In this document: positions 44,438-54,100 of the stretch, piece by piece
Layout of the letters: every line of letters begins with the position of its first letter
Numbering within the stretch: the stretch's first letter is position 1
Origin: Lachnospiraceae bacterium
GTDB taxonomy: Bacteria; Bacillota; Clostridia; Lachnospirales; Lachnospiraceae
DNA: 64,000 bases
Reading direction: 5' to 3'
Assembly (NCBI GenBank): GCA_022793195.1
Contig: JAAWCJ010000018.1
Coordinates: forward strand, 102,993-166,992
Notes under the pieces: model-generated
The model's input: only the letters and a program-made list of their open reading frames with translations
Databases searched by the model: none
What the model was told of the DNA's origin: nothing
Made by a program: the position numbers and the translations under genes

Positions 44438-45277
44438 ATGGGATTATCGGAAGAAAGACAAAAAGAACTGGAACAGATTTGCCTGGAATCGCGGGTGGAA
44501 TTGATTGAACTTTTACATAAAAAACAGACAGGACATCCGGGAGGAAGCCTTTCCGCCTGTGAAATTATGACCGTGCTGTATCAGGAAAAGGCGAAGATTT
44601 CCCCTGATACGCTGCAGGATAAGGACAGGGACAGGATTATACTTTCCAAAGGCCATGCGGCGCCAATATTATATATGGCCCTGGCAAAAGCAGGATTTAT
44701 ACCACAGGAAGAACTTTCAACCCTCAGAGACCTGAATACAAGACTCCAGGGGCATCCCAGTTCTCACGCCCTGGAAGCGGTGGAACTCACAACAGGCCCT
44801 TTGGGTCTTGGCATGAGCGCCGGCCTGGGCATGGCGCTGTCCCTTAAACTGGACGGAAGCCCGGCCACCGTATATGTGGTTGCCGGAGACGGGGAACTGA
44901 ACGAAGGCGCATGCTGGGAAGCGGCCATGTGCGCGGCCAAATTCGGGGCAGATAATCTGATTTTGATTGTGGACAGGAACCATGTGCAGCTGGACGGGAC
45001 GTCAGAAGAAATTATGCCCATGGGAGACTTGGGTGAAAAGTTCCGTGTATTTGGCTGGGAAGTGTATACTTGCGACGGGCATCATGTGGGAGAGCTTTGC
45101 GACTGTATTGACAGGGCGAAAGAAAGAAAAGGGAAGCCGAACGTAATCATAGCGGAGACCGTAAAGGGAAAAGGCGTATCCTTCATGGAAGGGAAAAATA
45201 TCTGGCATGGGAAACCCATTGACGATGCCAGCTATGCGCAGGCGATGAAAGAACTGAAAGGGGGAAAGGAAGGATGA
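44438..45277 (+). CDS. Transketolase, N-terminal subunit
   Basis: A 279-residue subunit with the thiamine diphosphate motif GDGELNEGACWEAAM through DNLILIVDRNHVQLDG, and the substrate-site His residues in KTGHPGGSLS-like KQTGHPGGSLSACE. Split transketolases are common in clostridial sugar and sugar-acid pathways. Its stop overlaps the next start (ATGA), so the subunits are made together. AGGAAGGG lies 9 bp before the ATG chosen; the one 9 bp earlier is less likely. Confidence 0.93.
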   Translation: MGLSEERQKELEQICLESRVELIELLHKKQTGHPGGSLSACEIMTVLYQEKAKISPDTLQDKDRDRIILSKGHAAPILYMALAKAGFIPQEELSTLRDLNTRLQGHPSSHALEAVELTTGPLGLGMSAGLGMALSLKLDGSPATVYVVAGDGELNEGACWEAAMCAAKFGADNLILIVDRNHVQLDGTSEEIMPMGDLGEKFRVFGWEVYTCDGHHVGELCDCIDRAKERKGKPNVIIAETVKGKGVSFMEGKNIWHGKPIDDASYAQAMKELKGGKEG

Positions 45278-46212
45278 GCGTAAGTATCAGAGATGCATAT
45301 GGACGCGCATTGGCAAAATATGGGGAAAGAGCCGACGTTGTCGTATTGGATGCAGATGTGGCCGGTTCGACAAAATCCTGTATTTTTGCTGAAAAATTTC
45401 CCGCAAGGCATTTTAATGTGGGTGTGGCGGAGCAGAACATGCTGGGAATGGCAGCGGGATTTGCCTCCACAGGAAAGATTCCCTTTGTGAATACCTTCGC
45501 CGTTTTTTTAACCAGCATTGGGTTTATGGCGGCCAGGACCTTAGGTTCTTATTCGGGATTAAATATGAAACTTATGGGGGCTTACGGTGGAATGTCCGAC
45601 GCGTTTGACGGGCCGACCCACCATGCTTTGGAAGACATTGCCATTATGCGTACACTTCCGGGGTTCCAGGTATATGTGGCCAGTGATGCAGACCAGGCCG
45701 ACTGGATTGTGAAACACTGCATAGAAGAAGAGGGGCCCGTGTATGTGAGACTTTCGCGTGAAGCGTTCCCGGCGTTATACCAGGAAGATACGGTGTTTGA
45801 AACAGGAAAGGGAATGATTGTCAGGGAAGGCTCTGTGGCAACGGTTATTGCCTGCGGGCTGATGGTGGGACATGCGCTTGAAGCAGCTAAAATCCTGGAG
45901 AAAGAAGGAATCAGCCTCCGGGTGGTGGACATGTTCTGCATAAAGCCCATCGATAAAGAATTAATCCTCCGCTGTGCCAGGGAGACAGACGCGATTGTGA
46001 CGGCAGAAGAACATTCGGTGATCGGAGGACTAGGAGGCGCTGTGGCGGAAGTTTTAAGCGCCGGCGGCTGCAGAGTTGTTCAGGGGTTTGTGGGCATGGA
46101 GGACACCCATGGGGAATGTGGACCTTATGCCGCCCTGCAGGAAAAGTACGGGCTGACGCCGGAAAGAATCGCGGAAACAGTGCGGGAATGTATCAGGAGG
46201 GAACCAGAATGA
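45274..46212 (+). CDS. Transketolase, C-terminal subunit
   Basis: A 312-residue subunit with the pyrimidine-binding domain (RHFNVGVAEQNMLGMAAG, containing the cofactor-activating Glu) and the C-terminal domain (ATVIACGLMVGHALEAAK, then DAIVTAEEHSVIGGLGGAV). With the previous subunit it moves a two-carbon ketol unit between a ketose or hydroxypyruvate-like donor and an aldehyde. Its end overlaps the isomerase gene by 3-4 bp. Confidence 0.93.
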   Translation: MSVSIRDAYGRALAKYGERADVVVLDADVAGSTKSCIFAEKFPARHFNVGVAEQNMLGMAAGFASTGKIPFVNTFAVFLTSIGFMAARTLGSYSGLNMKLMGAYGGMSDAFDGPTHHALEDIAIMRTLPGFQVYVASDADQADWIVKHCIEEEGPVYVRLSREAFPALYQEDTVFETGKGMIVREGSVATVIACGLMVGHALEAAKILEKEGISLRVVDMFCIKPIDKELILRCARETDAIVTAEEHSVIGGLGGAVAEVLSAGGCRVVQGFVGMEDTHGECGPYAALQEKYGLTPERIAETVRECIRREPE

Positions 46213-47105
46213 GAGAATCAATTCATAAATATTTTCAGATCGGGACAATCCAGTGGATGAGCCATCCCCGGTATCCGGTATTGGATTCCATTAAAAAAAT
46301 TGCCTGTGATGATTTCTTTGATGCAATAGAAGTATGCAGGTTTCAGGATGATGAAACGCGGCGGGAGGCCAGGGATCTTTTAAAGCAGTCCCACATGAAA
46401 GTGTGCTACGGCGCACAGCCGAGACTTTTAGGTCCAGGCTTAAATCCCAATGCGGTGGAAGAAGAGGAAAGGAAAAAAGCTGAGGCTACCCTTCTGGAGG
46501 CTGTTGATGAGGCCGAGTACCTTGGAGCCGGTGGAATCGCTTTCCTGGCAGGAAAGTGGGAAGAGGAAACAAAAGAAGAGGCGTATAAACAACTTCTTAA
46601 AACAACAGGAAATGTATGCACCTATGCCGCTTCCAAAGGCATGATGGTGGAGCTTGAAGTATTTGACTACGACATGGATAAAAAAGCCCTGATGGGGCCG
46701 GCGCCTTATGCGGCCCGGTTTGCTGCGGATATGCGTATGTCACATGCAAACTTTGGCCTTCTCGTGGATCTGTCGCATTTTCCTACGACTTATGAGACGG
46801 CGCAGTTTGTGGTGAGGACACTCAGGCCTTATATCACACATTTCCATTTCGGGAACGCAGTGGTGAAGGAAGGGTATCCTGCTTATGGGGACAAACATCC
46901 GCGTATGGGCTTCCCGGACAGCGCAAATGACACAAAGCAGCTTCTGGAATATTTCCGCGTATTGAAAGAAGAAGGATTTTTCCAGGTGGAAAATCCCTAT
47001 GTCCTTTCTATGGAAGTTTCTCCCTGGGGAGAAGAGGATGCGGACATTATTCTTGCGAATACAAAACGCGTGGTGAACCGCGCATGGGCGATGTTGGAAG
47101 ATTAG
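46209..47105 (+). CDS. Sugar phosphate isomerase/epimerase-like TIM barrel
   Basis: A 298-residue protein of the AP-endonuclease-2 superfamily, which contains many sugar isomerases and epimerases with a divalent metal. Likely metal ligands are in MMVELEVFDYD (Glu), LLVDLSHFPTT (Asp, His), ITHFHFGNAV (His) and VLSMEVSP (Glu). The ATG overlaps the transketolase stop. Length is normal. The exact substrate is unknown; it could be a small hydroxy-keto acid or sugar made in this operon. Confidence 0.82.
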   Translation: MRESIHKYFQIGTIQWMSHPRYPVLDSIKKIACDDFFDAIEVCRFQDDETRREARDLLKQSHMKVCYGAQPRLLGPGLNPNAVEEEERKKAEATLLEAVDEAEYLGAGGIAFLAGKWEEETKEEAYKQLLKTTGNVCTYAASKGMMVELEVFDYDMDKKALMGPAPYAARFAADMRMSHANFGLLVDLSHFPTTYETAQFVVRTLRPYITHFHFGNAVVKEGYPAYGDKHPRMGFPDSANDTKQLLEYFRVLKEEGFFQVENPYVLSMEVSPWGEEDADIILANTKRVVNRAWAMLED

Positions 47106-47117
47106 GGGGAAGTTTCT

Positions 47118-48086
47118 ATGGCTAAGATAGTAGTGCTTGACGGATATACGGAAAATCCCGGAGATTTAAGCTGGGAAGGAATTGAAAAATTTGGAGATTT
47201 AACGGTTTATGACAGGACGTCTCTCACAAACGAAAACGAGATCATTGCCCGCATCGGGGATGCGGAGGTGGTACTTACCAACAAGACGCCCATCACAAGG
47301 CGCGTCATCGACGCCTGCCCGGGCATGAAATTCATCAGTGTACTGGCAACCGGATATAATGTGGTGGATTATCAATATGCAAAGGAAAAAAATATTCCTG
47401 TCTCCAATATCCCCACTTATGGGACAGCTGCGGTTGGGCAGTTTGCCATTGCTATGCTGCTGGAAATCTGCCACCATGTGGCTCATCATTCCCAGGCAGT
47501 GCACGAAGGACGCTGGGAGACGAATCAGGACTGGTGTTTCTGGGATTACCCTTTAATCGAGCTGGCCGATAAAACCATTGGTATCATTGGTTTTGGGCGC
47601 ATTGGGCAGACCACGGGAAAAATCGCCAAAGCGATGGGGATGCGTGTACTGGCTTATGACAACTTCCAGAGTGAGAGTGGAAAAGCCATTGGGGAATATA
47701 CGGATTTGGACAGGCTGCTGGCAGAATCAGATGTGGTTGCCCTCCACTGTCCCCTGTTCCCGGAGACGGAAGGGATCATCAACAAGGAAACCATTGGAAA
47801 GATGAAAGATGGAGTGATCATCTTAAATAACAGCCGGGGCCCCCTTGTGGTGGAGCAGGATTTGGCGGATGCGTTAAATTCCGGAAAAGTGTATGCAGCA
47901 GGAGTGGATGTGGTATCCACGGAACCCATCAAAGGGGACAATCCCCTTCTCAGGGCGAAAAACTGTATCATCACACCGCATATCTCCTGGGCTCCCAAAG
48001 AGAGCCGCCAGAGGATCATGGATATGACGGCGGATAACCTGAAGGGTTACTTCGACGGAGCGCCGATTCATGTGGTAAATATGTAG
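47118..48086 (+). CDS. D-isomer-specific 2-hydroxyacid dehydrogenase (glycerate dehydrogenase-like)
   Basis: A 322-residue NAD enzyme. The Rossmann motif GFGRIGQTTGKIAKAMGM is intact, and the catalytic triad is seen as Arg in NNSRGPLVVE, Glu in VDVVSTEP and His in ITPHISWAP. The N-terminal VVLDGYTENPGDLSWEGIEK resembles hydroxypyruvate reductases/glycerate dehydrogenases. It would reduce a 2-keto acid, or oxidise the 2-hydroxy acid made by the LarA-like enzyme. Last gene of the catabolic operon. Confidence 0.9.
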   Translation: MAKIVVLDGYTENPGDLSWEGIEKFGDLTVYDRTSLTNENEIIARIGDAEVVLTNKTPITRRVIDACPGMKFISVLATGYNVVDYQYAKEKNIPVSNIPTYGTAAVGQFAIAMLLEICHHVAHHSQAVHEGRWETNQDWCFWDYPLIELADKTIGIIGFGRIGQTTGKIAKAMGMRVLAYDNFQSESGKAIGEYTDLDRLLAESDVVALHCPLFPETEGIINKETIGKMKDGVIILNNSRGPLVVEQDLADALNSGKVYAAGVDVVSTEPIKGDNPLLRAKNCIITPHISWAPKESRQRIMDMTADNLKGYFDGAPIHVVNM

Positions 48087-48153
48087 AGGTTAAGTTTTTC
48101 TGCTTTTGATATTGCCTGTATCCGCGTAAAGTGCGGAAACCGGAGAAAAATAC

Positions 48154-48182
48154 TTGCAATCCGGGAAAAAATGTGTTATAGT
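48154..48182 (+). promoter_or_regulatory. Promoter of the rimP-nusA-infB operon
   Basis: -35 TTGCAA and -10 TATAGT, 17 bp apart. Transcription would start near 48189, giving a structured leader of about 150 bases before rimP. Confidence 0.75.
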
Positions 48183-48184
48183 TG

Positions 48185-48297
48185 ATACGATAAAAATATG
48201 ACAGGATGATGAAGAGTGGGCGAAGGTCCACTCTTTGTTTATCGTATAGGAAACTTCGTTCCTCATACGACAAAAAGCCCTCCGGGGAGAGCCCCGG
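48185..48297 (+). promoter_or_regulatory. Structured rimP leader with competing hairpins
   Basis: Hairpin A: ATACGATAAA (48185-48194) pairs perfectly with TTTATCGTAT (48238-48247) and encloses AAGAGTGG/CCACTCTT (48212-48219 with 48228-48235). Hairpin B: CGTATAGGAA (48243-48252) pairs with TTCCTCATACG (48259-48269) with one bulge. A and B share 48243-48247 and exclude each other. A third stem, CCGGGG/CCCCGG, lies at 48282-48297. Part of A may overlap the transcription start, so its role in RNA depends on the true start site. Confidence 0.5.
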
Positions 48298-48341
48298 TGA
48301 AGAGAGAATACTGCTTTATGATATCAGAAAGGGATCAGGTT

Positions 48342-48812
48342 ATGCTGACAAGGAAAGAGGACATTGAAAGGCGGACAGAGGAGCTTTTGGTTCCCATTGT
48401 TGCTGCCAGGCAGTTTGAATTGGTGGATGTGGAATTCGTAAAAGAGGGGGGAACCCGTTATCTGAGGGCCTATATTGATAAAGAGGGAGGAATCGCGGTG
48501 GACGACTGTGAGGTTGTCAGCAGGGCTTTAAGTGATCTTTTAGATCAGGAAGATTATATTGCCGACAGTTATATTCTGGAAGTCAGTTCCCCGGGGCTGG
48601 GACGCCCGTTAAAAAAGGAAAAGGATTTTGTCAGGAGTATGGGAAAGGAAGTGGAGATCCGCCTGTATCGTCCAAGGGATCACAAAAAAGAATTTTGCGG
48701 AATTCTTTCCGGCTATGATGACGGGACAGTATCCATTGAAACGGAGGAAGGAGAAGCCCTCACTTTTGAAAAAGGGGAAATAGCGCTGATCCGTCTGGCT
48801 TTTGACTTTTAA
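48342..48812 (+). CDS. rimP: Ribosome maturation factor RimP
   Basis: A 156-residue protein needed for 30S subunit maturation. Family segments: VEFVKEGGTRYLRAYIDKEG, DDCEVVSRALSDLLD, SYILEVSSPGLGRPLKKEKD. I choose the ATG preceded by AAGGGATC, which gives the normal family length; in-frame ATGs at 48318 and 48216 would add unconserved residues. It opens the nusA/infB operon. Confidence 0.93.
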   Translation: MLTRKEDIERRTEELLVPIVAARQFELVDVEFVKEGGTRYLRAYIDKEGGIAVDDCEVVSRALSDLLDQEDYIADSYILEVSSPGLGRPLKKEKDFVRSMGKEVEIRLYRPRDHKKEFCGILSGYDDGTVSIETEEGEALTFEKGEIALIRLAFDF

Positions 48813-48905
48813 GTAAAAGGGTATGTTTTTATTGATGGATGATTTCAGATATTTATATAGAAAGAACACATCCCGAAAGGGAGGCAAAGAGGAGGAAGCG
48901 GAAAA

Positions 48906-50174
48906 ATGAAAGAAAACAAAGAATTGAAGGAAGCCCTTGAGCTTTTGGAAAAGGAGAAGGATATCAGCAAGGAAACTCTTCTGGAAGCCATTGAGAATTC
49001 TTTGATTCAGGCATGTAAAACCCATTTTGGGAAAGCGGATAATGTAAAAGCAGTTATTGACAGGGAAACTTGCAATTTCTCCGTATATGCGGAGCGCGAG
49101 GTTGTGGAGGAAGTGGAGGATCCGGTTCTTCAGATTTCTTTAGAGGAGGCCAGGGAGATCGACCCCCATCTCGGTATCGGTGATACGGCTCAGATACAGA
49201 TTAAGTCAAAAGAATTTGGAAGGATTGCCACCCAGAATGCGAAAAACGTAATTTTACAGAAAATCCGGGAGGAAGAACGTAAGGTATTGTACAATCAGTT
49301 TTGCGGAAAGGAAAAAGAGGTGGTTACAGGCATTGTCCAGAGATACCTGGGGAGAAACGTCAGTATCAATCTGGGTAAAGTGGATGCCATGCTCAATGAA
49401 AATGAACAGGTCAAGGGAGAAACCTTCATGCCTACCGAACGGATAAAAGTATATATCCTTGAGGTAAAGGACACCACCAAAGGTCCGCGGATTTTGGTGT
49501 CCAGGACCCATCCGGAATTGGTAAAACGGCTTTTTGAATCAGAAGTGACTGAGGTTAAGGATGGGATTGTGGAAATCAAGAGCATTGCCAGAGAGGCAGG
49601 CTCCAGAACAAAAATGGCGGTGTATTCCAATGATCCGAACGTAGACCCGGTCGGTGCATGCGTAGGTTTGAATGGCGCCAGAGTAGGAGCTGTGGTGGAA
49701 GAACTGCGGGGAGAAAAAATTGATATCATCAACTGGAATGACAATTCCGCCCTTCTTATTGAGAATGCTTTAAGCCCAGCCAAAGTGATTTGTGTTGTGG
49801 CCGATGATGATGAAAAGACGGCGCAGGTCATTGTCCCGGATTACCAGCTTTCACTGGCCATCGGAAAGGAAGGGCAAAATGCAAGGCTTGCAGCCAGGCT
49901 CACTGGCTTCAAGATTGATATAAAAAGTGAGACTCAGGCAAGAGAATCCGGCCTTCTGGAGGAAATCGGATATGAAGAAGGCATGGAAGGGGAATACGAC
50001 AGCTACGAGGATTACGATTACGAAGAAGGCTATCTGGAGGAAGGATATGCAGATGGTTACGAAGGAGGCGATTATGCGGACGATGGTTATACAGATGACT
50101 ACGGAGCAGAGTCTCCTTTGGAAGAAGAGTATGAAGCAGAAGACGGCGTCTACAGTGAAGACGCGCAGCAGTAA
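48906..50174 (+). CDS. nusA: Transcription termination/antitermination factor NusA, with long acidic tail
   Basis: A 422-residue RNA-polymerase-binding factor: N-terminal domain (1-130), S1 domain (about 135-200), KH1 and KH2 (IAREAGSRTKMAVYSNDPNV; QVIVPDYQLSLAIGKEGQNA). After KH2, residues 352-422 form a tail made nearly only of Glu, Asp, Tyr and Gly (YDSYEDYDYEEGYLEEGY and similar), which is likely disordered. Many Firmicute NusA proteins stop soon after KH2. GGAGGAAGCGG precedes ATG. It controls pausing and termination and often feeds back on its own operon. Confidence 0.96.
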   Translation: MKENKELKEALELLEKEKDISKETLLEAIENSLIQACKTHFGKADNVKAVIDRETCNFSVYAEREVVEEVEDPVLQISLEEAREIDPHLGIGDTAQIQIKSKEFGRIATQNAKNVILQKIREEERKVLYNQFCGKEKEVVTGIVQRYLGRNVSINLGKVDAMLNENEQVKGETFMPTERIKVYILEVKDTTKGPRILVSRTHPELVKRLFESEVTEVKDGIVEIKSIAREAGSRTKMAVYSNDPNVDPVGACVGLNGARVGAVVEELRGEKIDIINWNDNSALLIENALSPAKVICVVADDDEKTAQVIVPDYQLSLAIGKEGQNARLAARLTGFKIDIKSETQARESGLLEEIGYEEGMEGEYDSYEDYDYEEGYLEEGYADGYEGGDYADDGYTDDYGAESPLEEEYEAEDGVYSEDAQQ

Positions 50175-50195
50175 TTCCTGGCGGAGCGTGATTCC

Positions 50196-50474
50196 ATGAG
50201 TGTAAAAAAGAAAAGTCCACAGAGACAGTGTATCGGTTGCGGAGAAATGAAGAATAAGAAAGAGATGATCCGAATTTTGAAAACAGCCGAGGGGGATATT
50301 ATCCTGGATGCCACCGGAAAGAAAAACGGACGCGGAGCGTATCTGTGTTTTGACGAAGAGTGTCTGGAACGGGCAGTAAAAGGAAGGGGTTTGGAACGTT
50401 CTTTTAAAATGCCTGTTTCCAGTGAGGTTTATGAAAGTCTCAGAAAGGAGCTGGAGACGATTGAAAACAGATAA
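50196..50474 (+). CDS. ylxR: YlxR/RnpM family RNA-binding protein
   Basis: A 92-residue DUF448 protein. The family core is QRQCIGCGEMKNKKEMIRI, then GRGAYLCFDEECLERA. The B. subtilis protein binds RNase P RNA and lowers its activity. It lies 21 bp after nusA and overlaps ylxQ by 14 bp, the conserved Firmicute order. Confidence 0.92.
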   Translation: MSVKKKSPQRQCIGCGEMKNKKEMIRILKTAEGDIILDATGKKNGRGAYLCFDEECLERAVKGRGLERSFKMPVSSEVYESLRKELETIENR

Positions 50475-50769
50475 AGCGCTGTCGCTTTTAAGCCTGGCCA
50501 TGAAGGCCGGTAAGCTTGTGAGCGGAGAGTTCCTGACAGAAAAGGCTGTTAAGTCGGGGAAAGCAACATTGGTGATTGCAGCAGAAGACGCGTCAGACAA
50601 TACAAAGAAAATGTTCACGAATATGTGTACTTACTATAAAGTTCCTTTGTACTTTTGGGGTAAAAAAGAAGACCTGGGCGCTGCCATCGGAAGAGAATAT
50701 CGGGCTTCTGTGGCGCTGACGGATACAGGCTTTCGGGATGCTGTGGTTAAACAGATAAAAAGTGAGTGA
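50461..50769 (+). CDS. ylxQ: YlxQ, L7Ae-family RNA-binding protein
   Basis: A 102-residue kink-turn-type binding protein ([37 protein letters not shown]). Start is TTG at 50461 with GGAG 6 bp before it, inside the 3' end of ylxR; an ATG in frame at 50422 lies too far inside ylxR. It is close in sequence type to ribosomal L7Ae/L30e proteins. Gene order fits. Confidence 0.9.
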   Translation: MKTDKALSLLSLAMKAGKLVSGEFLTEKAVKSGKATLVIAAEDASDNTKKMFTNMCTYYKVPLYFWGKKEDLGAAIGREYRASVALTDTGFRDAVVKQIKSE

Positions 50770-50788
50770 TCAGACGGAGGTAGTAAGT

Positions 50789-53692
50789 ATGATAAAAATG
50801 AGAGTGCATGAGCTTGCAAAAGAAATAGATAAAAGCAATAAAGAAATTTTAGATGTACTTCAGGCCAACGGCGTTAATGTCCAGAGTCCTTTAAGTGTAA
50901 TTGACGGGGAACAGGCTGAGATGGTCAGACAGGTATATGCGCCGAAGCCGGAACCGAAACCGGAACCGGAGCCAAAGCCGGAACCGAAGCAGGAGGCAGC
51001 GCCGAAAAAGAGGATTACGGCAGTATTCCGTTCTCAAAACAGTTCTCAGGCAGGAAAGGGACGTGGCAGCGCCCGTCCGGCAAGTCCTGCAGGGATGAGG
51101 AGGCCCGGCGGTTCGCCCCGTCCGGGAGTTCCTGGCCAGCCGGTCCGTCCCTCCGGGGAGCGTCAGGCTGTTCGCCCTTCGGGAGAGCGCCAGCCCGCCA
51201 GAGTATCTGCAAGGCCGGTGGGCCCTAAACCGACCGTAAAGCCGGCGCCCCAGCCACCGATTTCGGAAACAGAAGGAAAAGTGCCCGCGGTTTCGGAAGC
51301 AAAGAAAGAGGCGGCTGCCATATCAAAGCAGGAAGCAGCAGAGGTAAAAACACAGTCTGCGGCGCCCGCCAGAACCCCTGACAGAAGGACGCTTTATAAA
51401 GAGGGGCAGAATGTATACAGGGACAGCCAAAATGTATATAAAGACGGCCAGCGTCCAGGGGAAGCAGGCAGAAGACCGGCGGGAGAGCGTCAGGGCCAGA
51501 GGCCTTTTGACGGAAGCAGGCGTCCTGCGGGAGAGCGCCAGGGTCAGAGGCCTTTTGACGGAACAAGAAGGCCTGCAGGAGATCGGAATACAGGGCGACC
51601 CTATGGAGACAGGAACGAAAGAGGCGGAGAAAGAAATGAACGTTCCGGGCAGATGAACCGCGACGGACGAAAGGGTCCTGCACGTCCCGGGGAAGGCAGA
51701 GGAAATGCACGTCCCGGAGAAGGAAGAAGAGGAGGCTTTTCCGTGCCGGCTCCAGGGCTTGACAGCACCCAGAAGAATCAGGGAAAGCAGAAGCAGAAAA
51801 CAGGAGGGCGCCAGGGCAATAAGTACGATAAGAAGCAGGGCGATGATTTTGAGAAGAAGATGCCGAAAAAGGGAATGAAGGCTCCGGTTAAGCCGGGGAC
51901 AAAGCCCGCACTGCAGGTACAGAAGCCGGAAGTCCCGGAAGTAAAGACCATCGTGATTCCTGAGATTCTGACCATCAAGGAACTGGCGGATAAGATGAAA
52001 CAGCAGCCCTCTGCCATTGTCAAGAAGCTGTTTATGCAGGGAAAAGTGGTGACAATCAACCAGGAAGTTGATTATGATACGGCGGAAGAAATCGCCATGG
52101 AGTTTGAAGTCCTTTGCGAGAAGGAAGTTAAGGTCAATGTGATTGAGGAACTTCTGAAAGATATTGAGGATCCGGAAGATTCCCTGGTTCCCCGTCCGCC
52201 TGTTGTCTGTGTCATGGGCCATGTGGATCATGGAAAGACTTCCCTTTTGGATGCTATCCGGGAAACCAATGTCATCGCCAGGGAGGCCGGAGGTATCACA
52301 CAGCATATCGGCGCGTCGGTGGTGGAGATTTCCGGACAGAAAATCACATTTTTGGATACACCCGGCCACGAAGCTTTTACGGCCATGAGAATGAGAGGCG
52401 CACAGGCTACGGATATTGCAATCCTCGTTGTGGCGGCTGATGATGGTGTGATGCCCCAGACAGTGGAGGCAATCAACCATGCCAAGGCGGCAGGGGTAGA
52501 GATCATAGTGGCAATCAACAAGATTGATAAGCCCAGCGCCAATATTGACAGAGTGAAACAGGAACTGGCGGAGTATGAGCTGGTGCCTGAGGACTGGGGT
52601 GGGAGTACGATCTTTGTGCCGGTATCCGCCCACACAAAAGAGGGAATTGAGAATCTGCTGGAAATGATTCTTCTGACAGCGGAAGTCAAAGAGCTTAAGG
52701 CAAATCCTGACCGCAGGGCCAGAGGCCTTGTCATCGAGGCGGAGCTCGACAAGGGCAAAGGCCCGGTGGCCACTATCCTGGTGCAAAAGGGTGTCCTCCA
52801 TGTGGGAGATGCCATTGCCGCAGGTCCTTGTTACGGTAAGGTCAGGGCCATGATGGACGATAAAGGACGCAGGGTGAAAGAGGCCGACCCTTCTACGCCG
52901 GTGGAAATCCTGGGCCTCAACGATGTCCCCAGTGCGGGCGAGATTTTTGTTTCTCCTGAAACGGAGAAAGAAGCACGAAGCTTTGCGGAAACCTTTATTT
53001 CTGAGGGCAGGGAGAAGCTTCTGGACGATACGAAAGCGAAGCTGTCCCTGGATGACTTGTTCAATCAGATCAAGGCAGGAAATGTAAAAGAGCTGGGAAT
53101 TATTATCAAAGCCGATGTACAGGGTTCTGTGGAAGCGGTGAAGCAGAGTCTTGTGAAACTTTCCAATGAAGAAGTGGTGGTGAAAGTGATCCACGGAGGC
53201 GTGGGGGCCATCAATGAGTCGGACGTATCACTGGCTTCCGCCTCCAATGCCATCATTATCGGTTTCAATGTACGGCCTGACGCCATGGCAAAATCTGTGG
53301 CAGAGCAGGAGAAGGTGGATATCCGTTTATATAAGGTGATTTACCAGGCCATCGAAGATGTGGAAGCTGCCATGAAAGGTATGTTGGATCCCATCTTTGA
53401 GGAAAAGGTCATTGGCCATGCGGTGGTCCGCCAGACCTTCAAAGCATCAGGTGTCGGAACCATTGCAGGTTCTTATGTCCTGGATGGAAAATTCCAGAGA
53501 AACTGCAGTGTGCGTATAACACGTGACGGGGAACAGCTCTTTGAGGGGGCGCTTGCATCTCTCAGGCGGTTTAAGGACGATGTAAAAGAAGTGGCCAAAG
53601 GCTTCGAATGTGGGCTTGTATTTGAGGGATTCAATGATCTCAGGGAAGATGATATGGTGGAAGCATATATCATGGAGGAAGTTCCCCGGTAG
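50789..53692 (+). CDS. infB: Translation initiation factor IF-2
   Basis: A 967-residue GTPase that places initiator tRNA on the 30S subunit. The N-terminal IF2_N domain ([20 protein letters not shown]) is followed by about 330 residues of low-complexity Pro/Glu/Lys and Arg/Gly sequence, with a 16-residue motif ([16 protein letters not shown]) repeated near 225-275. The G domain is complete: [36 protein letters not shown]. Domains II-IV follow to the end. Start chosen at ATG with ACGGAGG 9 bp before it. Confidence 0.98.
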   Translation: MIKMRVHELAKEIDKSNKEILDVLQANGVNVQSPLSVIDGEQAEMVRQVYAPKPEPKPEPEPKPEPKQEAAPKKRITAVFRSQNSSQAGKGRGSARPASPAGMRRPGGSPRPGVPGQPVRPSGERQAVRPSGERQPARVSARPVGPKPTVKPAPQPPISETEGKVPAVSEAKKEAAAISKQEAAEVKTQSAAPARTPDRRTLYKEGQNVYRDSQNVYKDGQRPGEAGRRPAGERQGQRPFDGSRRPAGERQGQRPFDGTRRPAGDRNTGRPYGDRNERGGERNERSGQMNRDGRKGPARPGEGRGNARPGEGRRGGFSVPAPGLDSTQKNQGKQKQKTGGRQGNKYDKKQGDDFEKKMPKKGMKAPVKPGTKPALQVQKPEVPEVKTIVIPEILTIKELADKMKQQPSAIVKKLFMQGKVVTINQEVDYDTAEEIAMEFEVLCEKEVKVNVIEELLKDIEDPEDSLVPRPPVVCVMGHVDHGKTSLLDAIRETNVIAREAGGITQHIGASVVEISGQKITFLDTPGHEAFTAMRMRGAQATDIAILVVAADDGVMPQTVEAINHAKAAGVEIIVAINKIDKPSANIDRVKQELAEYELVPEDWGGSTIFVPVSAHTKEGIENLLEMILLTAEVKELKANPDRRARGLVIEAELDKGKGPVATILVQKGVLHVGDAIAAGPCYGKVRAMMDDKGRRVKEADPSTPVEILGLNDVPSAGEIFVSPETEKEARSFAETFISEGREKLLDDTKAKLSLDDLFNQIKAGNVKELGIIIKADVQGSVEAVKQSLVKLSNEEVVVKVIHGGVGAINESDVSLASASNAIIIGFNVRPDAMAKSVAEQEKVDIRLYKVIYQAIEDVEAAMKGMLDPIFEEKVIGHAVVRQTFKASGVGTIAGSYVLDGKFQRNCSVRITRDGEQLFEGALASLRRFKDDVKEVAKGFECGLVFEGFNDLREDDMVEAYIMEEVPR

Positions 53693-53719
53693 AAAAAATC
53701 CCGGAAAGATTGGTGAGAT

Positions 53720-54100
53720 ATGCGTAAGAACAGCATAAAAAATATCCGTATCAACAGCGAAGTACAAAGAGAGCTAAGTAACATTATTCGGACAGAAGTA
53801 AAAGATCCCAGAATCCACCCCATGACTTCGGTTGTGGCGGTGGAGGTGGCCCCGGATTTGAAATACTGCAAGGCATACATCAGTGTCCTGGGAAATGAAG
53901 AGGCGGCAAAAGAGACATTGGACGGACTTAAAAATGCCGTTGGTTATATCCGGCGGGCTCTCGCAAAATCTATAAATTTGAGAAATACACCGGAAATCAC
54001 TTTTATTTTAGACCAGTCCATTGAATACGGCGTCCATATGACAAGGCTTATTGATGATGTGGTGGGAAAAGAGGAGGAAGCTTCGGATGGAGAAGATTAA
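53720..54100 (+). CDS. rbfA: Ribosome-binding factor A
   Basis: A 126-residue KH-like 30S maturation and cold-shock factor (INSEVQRELSNIIRTEVKDP, TSVVAVEVAPDLKYCKAYIS, TPEITFILDQSIEYGVHM). It lies 27 bp after infB and overlaps nrnA by 14 bp. Confidence 0.96.
   Translation: MRKNSIKNIRINSEVQRELSNIIRTEVKDPRIHPMTSVVAVEVAPDLKYCKAYISVLGNEEAAKETLDGLKNAVGYIRRALAKSINLRNTPEITFILDQSIEYGVHMTRLIDDVVGKEEEASDGED

Noticed and set aside
51323..53194. 623-codon frame on the minus strand over infB
   Set aside because: Antisense shadow caused by the GC-rich codon pattern of infB; no start signal and a random His/Leu-rich protein.
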